In this document: in pieces, positions 13,100 to 18,053 of the stretch
How the letters are laid out: each line of letters begins with the position of its first letter
Numbering within the stretch: the first letter of the stretch is position 1
Assembly: GCA_035294565.1 (NCBI GenBank)
Contig: DATGKR010000155.1
Span: 1 to 18,053 of the forward strand
Direction: 5' to 3'
DNA length: 18,053 nucleotides
DNA from: DATGKR01 sp035294565
GTDB taxonomy: Bacteria; Actinomycetota; Acidimicrobiia; Acidimicrobiales; Palsa-688
Made by a program: the position numbers and the translations under genes
Notes under the pieces: model-generated
Seen by the model: the letters and a program-made list of their open reading frames with translations, nothing else
Told to the model about the DNA's origin: nothing
Database searches by the model: none

Positions 13100-16000
13100 T
13101 CCGGAACGGGGTCAGCTTGGAGAGGATCGGGCTGTAGTAGGGGTCGCCTTTTTCCTGGGGATGCCACCGCTCGCCGAAGAGCGGGCCGTCCTCGGGGTGC
13201 TCCTTGCCCTTCCGGCTGTAACCCTCGAAGTGGTACAGCTCGGCGGCCGGCGTGTAGACGACCTCGTACCCGGCCTGGCGGATCCGCAGGCAGAGGTCGA
13301 CGTCGTTGTAGGCGACACGCAGACGCTCGTCGTTGCCTCCCACCGACCAGTAGACGGCCGCCCGGACCATGGTGCAGGCCCCGGTGACCGCGCTGGCGTT
13401 TCGGACCACCTCGCCGCGCCCCCAGAACCCTCCGTAGTCGACGTTGTAGGCGTAGCCCTCGAGGGCGCCGACCATCACCCCCTCGTGCTGCGGCCGCCCG
13501 TCGCGATAGAACAGCCGTGCGCCGACCGCACCCACCTCGGGGCGCATGGCGTGCTCGAGGAGCGCCTCGATCCACCCGGGGGTTATCACCTCGGTGTCGT
13601 CGTTCAGGAACAGGTAGACGTCGCAGGCGACCGAGCGGGCGGCCAGGTTCATCTGCCGGGCGTAGTTGAACCGGTGGGGGTAGCGGATCACCCTCGCGGG
13701 GAGCAGGGCGAGGTAGGCGAGGGTGGAGGCGTCGCGGCTGTCGTTGTCGACGACTACCAGGTCGAAGTTGTCGTAGGTCGAGCGCTCCAGCACGCTGTCC
13801 ACGCAGCGCTCGAGCTTCTCCCCCCCGTCGCGGGTGGGGACGATCACCGCCACCCGCGGCCGACCGGGGATCTCGTAGCGCGGCCGGTAGTGGTTGGGCA
13901 GCCGGCTCTCGTCGACCTTTCCCGCCCAGCCCCGCCGGGCGAGAGCGTCGGCGACGGCTTTGCGCCCCGCTGCGATCGCGTACGGCTTGGCGTCCACCTC
14001 GGCGGCCGCCGAGCCGGGGAGCGCCCGCCAGCTGTACAGCGGTTCGGGGATGTGGGCGATCCGGTCGGTCGCCTCTGCGAGGCGCAGGATCAGGTCATGG
14101 TCCTGGCTGCCGTCGAAGTCGGACCGGAGACCGCCGAGGCTGGCGACGAGGTCCCGACGGGCGACGGTCAGGTGGCAGACGTAGTTCTGGGCGGTCAGCT
14201 GGTCGGGCGACCAGTCCGGTTTCAGGTGCGGGTCGTAGAGCCGCCCCTCGGCGTCGAGCTTGTCCTCGTCGGTGTAGACGACGTCTATCGACGGGTCGGC
14301 GTCGAGCCAGCGGGCCACCTGGGCGAGGGCGTGCGGTTTGAGGACGTCGTCGTGGTCTAAGAAGGCGACGTACTCGCCGGCGGCCACGCCGAGGGCGGCG
14401 TTTGTGGCCGCCGATATGCCCCCCGCCGATTGGAGGTCCACCACCTTCACCCGTCCGTCGGAGCGCAGCGCGTCGAGGACGGCGAGCGTCTCGGGCCGCG
14501 AGGAGGCGTCGTTGCCGATGCAGAGCTCCCAGCGGTCGTAGATCTGTGCTCGCACCGAGTCGACCGCCTCCAGGAGGAGCTCGGGTGGCGTGTCGTGCAC
14601 CGGCACCAGGACCGAGATCGAAGGACGCCGGCGGAGCCGGGCGAGGTCGCCCCGGATCGCCGCCTGCACGGCCGGGGTGGGCCCGTAGCGCTCGGCCCAC
14701 AGCTCGTAGCGTTCCCGCTCGCCCGCCGGCTCGGGCGACTCCACGCTCGCCGCGACCGGCATCCCCCCCGGCCGGAGCTGCACCCGCGGCGGCCGCCAGC
14801 GCGGGGGCAGCTCGCCCGGCGAGCCGTCCGCCGGCCAGCGGCGCTTCGCGGCGTGCTGGCCGGAGCCGGGTTCGGAGTCGATCCCCGCCACGGCGAGGGC
14901 GTCGCGCAGCCGGGCTGCTCTCGAGGCGGGGGAGTAGCTGCCGCGAAGCAGGTCGCCGGCGGCCCGCCGGTAACGGTCGAAGTAACGGTCGTCGGAGAGC
15001 AGCTGCCAGACCCGGACGGCCATGTCGGCGTCGGGGCCGCGCAGCGCCGAAGGGGAAAGGCTTCCCAGGTCTGCCCCGCCGGCACCGTGCGGCGTGGCGA
15101 CCACGCCGGCGCCCGAGGCGAGGGCGGCCAGCACCAGGCCGGGTTGGCCGGTGCCGAAGAGGTGCCCGGCGACGAAGACCCGCGACGAGGACAGCGCTCC
15201 GGCCAGGCCGGCGACCGGGACGATGTCGGCCCCGGCGGCCCTGGCCGCGTCTTCGAGCATCGGCGTCGGGCTGTCGCTCACCACCCTCACCGGGACGCTG
15301 CCGTCCCGGCTGCGGATGTATGGCACTATCGTTGTCAAGACTCGGAGAGCGGCGTCCTCGTGGGCGCCGGCTACGTCGGCGCCCGGCTCCGCGACCAGGA
15401 CCATCCCGCTCCGAGCTCCCCCGCTCGCGCCTGTCTGCGGGTGGGGCTCGACGGCGGGCGGCACGTGAAAAGCCGGCCGGGCCACACCCGCCAGCGAGGC
15501 CAGAGCGGCGTGGCGGGGCCACTGGTACCAGATGAGGTCGGCCCATTCGAGGAGCGGCCCGAGCCCGTCGAGCGCCTCGGCCCGCACGTGCTCGAAGCTG
15601 CCACCCTCGTCGGGCGGGTCCATCGGGCGCAGAGCGGTGACCTCTTCGAAGGGCACGTCGGTGACGAAGAGGATCCGCTGGGCTGCCGGTAGCTGCGCGG
15701 CGGTCCAGTCCAGGGCGCTGGTCCGGCCGGCGGCCGCGGATGTCACGACGACGTGTGACGGTTGGCGGCCGAGACGTGCGCCGAGCGACTCCCAGTCGGC
15801 GGGCCCGTCGAACAATCGGACCCCGAGGGAGCGGAGAAGTCGGGCGTCCTCGGCGCGGCGGATCCTCTCGGCGCTGGCGACGGTCACCTCGGTGTCGGCG
15901 GCGGTGGCGGCGAGGGACACCGCCAGGTCCCACACCGCCCGGGGCCCCGGTCTTACGACGCTCGAGGAGATCACGTCGGCGACGAGGAGGATCCGGTTGA

Positions 16001-16364
16001 TCCCCTCGGCCGCCGGGGGGTCGAAGCCAGCCGGGGCGGCCCATTCCGGTTCGGCCACCACTCGCAGGCCGAGCGCCCTGACGTGGCGCAGCAGGGCGGC
16101 GACGACGCCGGACGGATCGTCGTCGTCGGGGTCGAGGCCCGCCGAGGCGACCAAGGCGGCGCGAACCGCGGCCGCAGGGGCCGAGAGCGCCGGCGTGTCG
16201 CGGCACGGCCCGGTCGCCGCCGGCAGGACGGCACCTATCGCGTGCTCGCCTCCCAGGAGGGCGGCGAGCCGCCCGGCCGGCGGCGGCCCCCCGTAGCCGA
16301 CCACCACCCAGTCCGGTGCGCCGGCGGCTTCGGCTATGACGCGGGCGGCCAGGCGCGCCGTCAT
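13089..16364 (-). CDS. Large multidomain glycosyltransferase (GT-B-like half plus two GT2 domains)
   Basis: 1091 residues from ATG 16364, which overlaps the stop of the upstream gene as ATGA. The frame is open further upstream, but that part is a shadow of the neighbouring gene. Residues 1 to about 520 look GT-B/GT4-like: INRILLVADVISSS near 125, then SSSRVFVAGHLFGTGQPGLV and LASGAGVVATPHGAGG near 430-450, a weakened form of the GT4 donor site. The first GT2 domain starts near 580 (ISVLVPVHDTPPELLLEAV), with FLDHDDVLKP around 668 and YTDEDKLD. The second starts near 834 (VAVIVPTRDGGEKLERCVDS), with VVVDNDSRD, FLNDDTEVITPGW near 918 and AYNDVDLCLRIRQAGY. The C-terminus DPYYSPILS is usual for this GT2 class. 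Such proteins probably add two or more sugars in succession. No transmembrane segments are seen. Whether the GT-B half is active is uncertain. Confidence 0.85.
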   Translation of the reverse strand: MTARLAARVIAEAAGAPDWVVVGYGGPPPAGRLAALLGGEHAIGAVLPAATGPCRDTPALSAPAAAVRAALVASAGLDPDDDDPSGVVAALLRHVRALGLRVVAEPEWAAPAGFDPPAAEGINRILLVADVISSSVVRPGPRAVWDLAVSLAATAADTEVTVASAERIRRAEDARLLRSLGVRLFDGPADWESLGARLGRQPSHVVVTSAAAGRTSALDWTAAQLPAAQRILFVTDVPFEEVTALRPMDPPDEGGSFEHVRAEALDGLGPLLEWADLIWYQWPRHAALASLAGVARPAFHVPPAVEPHPQTGASGGARSGMVLVAEPGADVAGAHEDAALRVLTTIVPYIRSRDGSVPVRVVSDSPTPMLEDAARAAGADIVPVAGLAGALSSSRVFVAGHLFGTGQPGLVLAALASGAGVVATPHGAGGADLGSLSPSALRGPDADMAVRVWQLLSDDRYFDRYRRAAGDLLRGSYSPASRAARLRDALAVAGIDSEPGSGQHAAKRRWPADGSPGELPPRWRPPRVQLRPGGMPVAASVESPEPAGERERYELWAERYGPTPAVQAAIRGDLARLRRRPSISVLVPVHDTPPELLLEAVDSVRAQIYDRWELCIGNDASSRPETLAVLDALRSDGRVKVVDLQSAGGISAATNAALGVAAGEYVAFLDHDDVLKPHALAQVARWLDADPSIDVVYTDEDKLDAEGRLYDPHLKPDWSPDQLTAQNYVCHLTVARRDLVASLGGLRSDFDGSQDHDLILRLAEATDRIAHIPEPLYSWRALPGSAAAEVDAKPYAIAAGRKAVADALARRGWAGKVDESRLPNHYRPRYEIPGRPRVAVIVPTRDGGEKLERCVDSVLERSTYDNFDLVVVDNDSRDASTLAYLALLPARVIRYPHRFNYARQMNLAARSVACDVYLFLNDDTEVITPGWIEALLEHAMRPEVGAVGARLFYRDGRPQHEGVMVGALEGYAYNVDYGGFWGRGEVVRNASAVTGACTMVRAAVYWSVGGNDERLRVAYNDVDLCLRIRQAGYEVVYTPAAELYHFEGYSRKGKEHPEDGPLFGERWHPQEKGDPYYSPILSKLTPFRIRI

Positions 16365-18053
16365 GAGCGCCGCACGCGGGCGTAGACCCGGCGGAGCGGC
16401 TGGACGGTGCGCATCAGCCTGGTGGAGTAGATGCGGTCGATCTCCTCCTGGAGGTGCTGGACGTGCTGCTCGGTGGCGCTCAACGTCTCCCTGAGCCCCG
16501 CGGTCATCTTCCCCGACGCCACGGCCGGAGTCGACGCCGGCCGAGCGTCCTCCGGCCTGCCGAGGAGAGCCTCCAGACGGGCGCGAAGACCGGCGTTGAC
16601 GGTTTCGAGGACCTCCACCCGCCTCGCCAGTTCCGCCACCCGGGTGGCGGGGGGCGTGCCGGCGCGCCGGCCCCCCGCGGCCAACAGCCGCGACGCCAGC
16701 TCGTCGAAGGCAGCGTCTGCTTCCGCCCACATGGTTTCGCGCGCCGCTCCCGACGGACGCCCCTCGAGGTCCTCGCCGAGGGCGGCCAGCGCCTCGCGGG
16801 GCCCGACCGCCAGGCCGCCCGCCGCGGCGCGCATGGCGAAGGCGGTTTCGGGCCCGGCGTCGACGACCACGAGGGGGCGGCCCAGGCCGCACGCCAGGGC
16901 GGCGAGCGCCGGGTCGGCGGCGACCACGACCTCCGCTGCGTGGACCGCCGCGGCCAGGTCCAGGTCCCCTCCGCCGTCGGGCGGGCGGCGCAGGCGGGCC
17001 TTCCGCCGTCTGGCCAGGGTGGCGAGACCCTCGTCGTCGCCTGCTAGGTCGGTGAGGATCGTCGGTTCGGGCCGTCGGTCGGGATCTGAGATCGCCACGA
17101 AGCGGGCCCGGCGTTCGAGGGCTTGCAGGTCGAGCACCCTCCCTGCGAGCACCAAAGGGTCGACCTCCCACTTCGAGGTGTCCGCGGCCGGCCCCTCGCC
17201 CACCTCCGGTGGCGGCGCTCCCCCGGCGAGGACCACGGCGTCGACCTCGTCGGCGAGCGCCTGTCCCCCCCCCAGGGGGAACAGGGCTTCGCCGGTCAGG
17301 TCCGACACCCCGGCCGAGGGGTCGGCGGTGTAGGCCCTCACCGCGAAGCCGTCCAGGCGTCGGCGCAGCTCGGCTGCCACGACGGTCCGGCGGATCCCCT
17401 CCAGGGGCGACGACCCGGCGCAGACACCGACGGTGGGCTGGGGCGGCACCCGGCGCAGCGCGGCTGCCACTTGGGACAGTTGCTCGGCCAGGCGGGACAT
17501 CTCCCTGCGGTAGGAGGCGTCCACGCCGCGCGCCGGCCTGGCGGCGAGGACGAACTGGTAGGTGGTGCTGTCGGGATCCTCGGATACCAGGCCGACGACC
17601 TCCTCGGGGAAGTCGCGGGGGTCGAGGGGGATCTCGGTGCCGAAGGGGGGAGCGGTGGTGCGGCGCACGTCCGTGGCGACGAAGCCGGCCTGGTCGAGGA
17701 GGTCGTGCAGCGCCGAGCGGGTGAAGAACCGCAGGTGGGTGTCGTCGAGCAACCCCACCGGCGAGTAGTCGAAGCGGCCCTGCAGCAGCGAAAGGCGCAC
17801 CGCCGCGTGCGCCACGTTGGGTATCGACAGCACCGCGAAGCCCTCCTCGTCGAGGAGGGGTGCAGCCTGGCTGAGCGTGCGGACCGGGTCCTTCAGGTGC
17901 TCCAGGACGTCGGCGAAGACCACGACGTCGAAAGACTTGGGGGGGAAGCTCTCGGAGAGGTCCATCTCGTCGAGGTCGCCGACGACCAGCTGGTCGAGCA
18001 GCGGACGGGCCTTTTCGGCGGCCTCGGGATCCAGCTCCACACCGGACACCCGG
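16361..18053 (-). CDS. Methyltransferase fused to a possible pyruvyltransferase/GT-B-like domain, 5' end outside window
   Basis: The frame is open to the right edge, so the N-terminus is missing. About 563 codons are visible. The first visible residues (VSGVELDPEAAEKARPLL) are SAM motif II, so motif I (the glycine-rich loop) lies beyond the window. A GTG at 18049 would be a start only for a protein lacking it. FDVVVFADVLEHLKDP, GFAVLSIPNVAHAAVRL and LRFFTRSALHDLLDQAGF are typical of Methyltransf_11/23 enzymes. From about residue 200, TVGVCAGSSPLEGIRR to VVVAADPALAALACGLGRPL resembles polysaccharide pyruvyltransferase or a degenerate GT-B domain, but weakly. The C-terminal about 110 residues are helical and coiled-coil-like (VAELARRVEVLETVNAGLRA; SATEQHVQHLQEEIDRIYST), ending RTVQPLRRVYARVRR, a basic tail often seen on glycan enzymes. 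It is translationally coupled to the large glycosyltransferase. Confidence 0.75.
   Translation of the reverse strand, partial: RVSGVELDPEAAEKARPLLDQLVVGDLDEMDLSESFPPKSFDVVVFADVLEHLKDPVRTLSQAAPLLDEEGFAVLSIPNVAHAAVRLSLLQGRFDYSPVGLLDDTHLRFFTRSALHDLLDQAGFVATDVRRTTAPPFGTEIPLDPRDFPEEVVGLVSEDPDSTTYQFVLAARPARGVDASYRREMSRLAEQLSQVAAALRRVPPQPTVGVCAGSSPLEGIRRTVVAAELRRRLDGFAVRAYTADPSAGVSDLTGEALFPLGGGQALADEVDAVVLAGGAPPPEVGEGPAADTSKWEVDPLVLAGRVLDLQALERRARFVAISDPDRRPEPTILTDLAGDDEGLATLARRRKARLRRPPDGGGDLDLAAAVHAAEVVVAADPALAALACGLGRPLVVVDAGPETAFAMRAAAGGLAVGPREALAALGEDLEGRPSGAARETMWAEADAAFDELASRLLAAGGRRAGTPPATRVAELARRVEVLETVNAGLRARLEALLGRPEDARPASTPAVASGKMTAGLRETLSATEQHVQHLQEEIDRIYSTRLMRTVQPLRRVYARVRRS

Noticed and set aside
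14095..16206. Minus-strand open frame of 703 codons within the large glycosyltransferase gene.
   Set aside because: Arg/Pro/Gly-rich alternative frame of the same DNA; the glycosyltransferase frame has clear domain motifs throughout.
16365..17171. Open upstream extension of the large glycosyltransferase frame (269 extra codons).
   Set aside because: It runs antisense-free but out of frame through the coding part of the fused methyltransferase gene, has Arg/Gly/Pro-rich composition typical of a GC-rich shadow frame, and ATG 16364 with an ATGA overlap gives a natural start.
1..18053. tRNA, rRNA, CRISPR repeats, insertion sequences, attachment sites.
   Set aside because: No cloverleaf-like segments, regularly spaced repeats, transposase motifs or terminal inverted repeats were seen, and coding sequence fills nearly all positions.

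Overview
This 18 kb window is GC-rich and almost entirely coding. It reads as part of an actinobacterial surface-polysaccharide locus. The evidence is strong G/C bias at third codon positions, frequent GTG and TTG starts, 4-nt start/stop overlaps, and start codons sitting a few bases after a TANNNT -10 element (leaderless transcription). An Acidimicrobiia-like member of Actinomycetota is my guess from protein style; no taxonomic marker gene is present. I see no rRNA, tRNA, CRISPR array, transposase or phage gene, and no gene-free stretch over about 60 bases.

Layout, left to right. Positions 1-383 (-) hold the start of a hexapeptide-repeat acyltransferase cut by the window edge. Divergent from it, 411-1145 (+) is a glucose-1-phosphate cytidylyltransferase-like enzyme. 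A two-gene minus-strand unit follows (2978 to 1110): an SAM methyltransferase, then a GT2 glycosyltransferase. A lone methyltransferase, 3014-3763 (+), is divergent from that unit. A tightly packed seven-gene minus-strand operon runs from 10456 down to 3741. In order of transcription it encodes a CDP-glucose 4,6-dehydratase-like SDR, two GT2 enzymes, a CmoB/DUF1698-like methyltransferase, a GT4 enzyme, a GT2 enzyme, and a methyltransferase paralogous to the one at 2064-2978 but apparently broken by a single-base frameshift. Facing right from 10478 are a compact alkaline-phosphatase/sulfatase-superfamily protein and a secreted, membrane-anchored GH113-like glycoside hydrolase. These converge on another minus-strand unit (16364 to 13089): a 1091-residue glycosyltransferase with a GT-B-like half and two GT-A domains. 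It is preceded by a methyltransferase fused to a possible pyruvyltransferase/GT-B-like domain and a coiled-coil tail, cut by the right window edge.

Taken together: a nucleotide-sugar branch (NTP-transferase plus 4,6-dehydratase, plausibly CDP-6-deoxyhexose), six glycosyltransferase polypeptides, five methyltransferases and one acyltransferase. This suggests assembly of a heavily O-methylated, possibly acylated, deoxysugar-containing surface glycan. The hydrolase and phosphatase-superfamily pair looks like a separate module for trimming or modifying the exported glycan. No flippase, polymerase, ABC exporter or initiating transferase lies inside the window, so the locus probably continues on both sides.

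The points most worth a second look are the overlapping divergent leaderless promoters between 10457 and 10477, the frameshifted methyltransferase at 4554-4680, the GH113-like plus Thr-nucleophile phosphatase-superfamily pair, and the two multidomain fusions at the right end.
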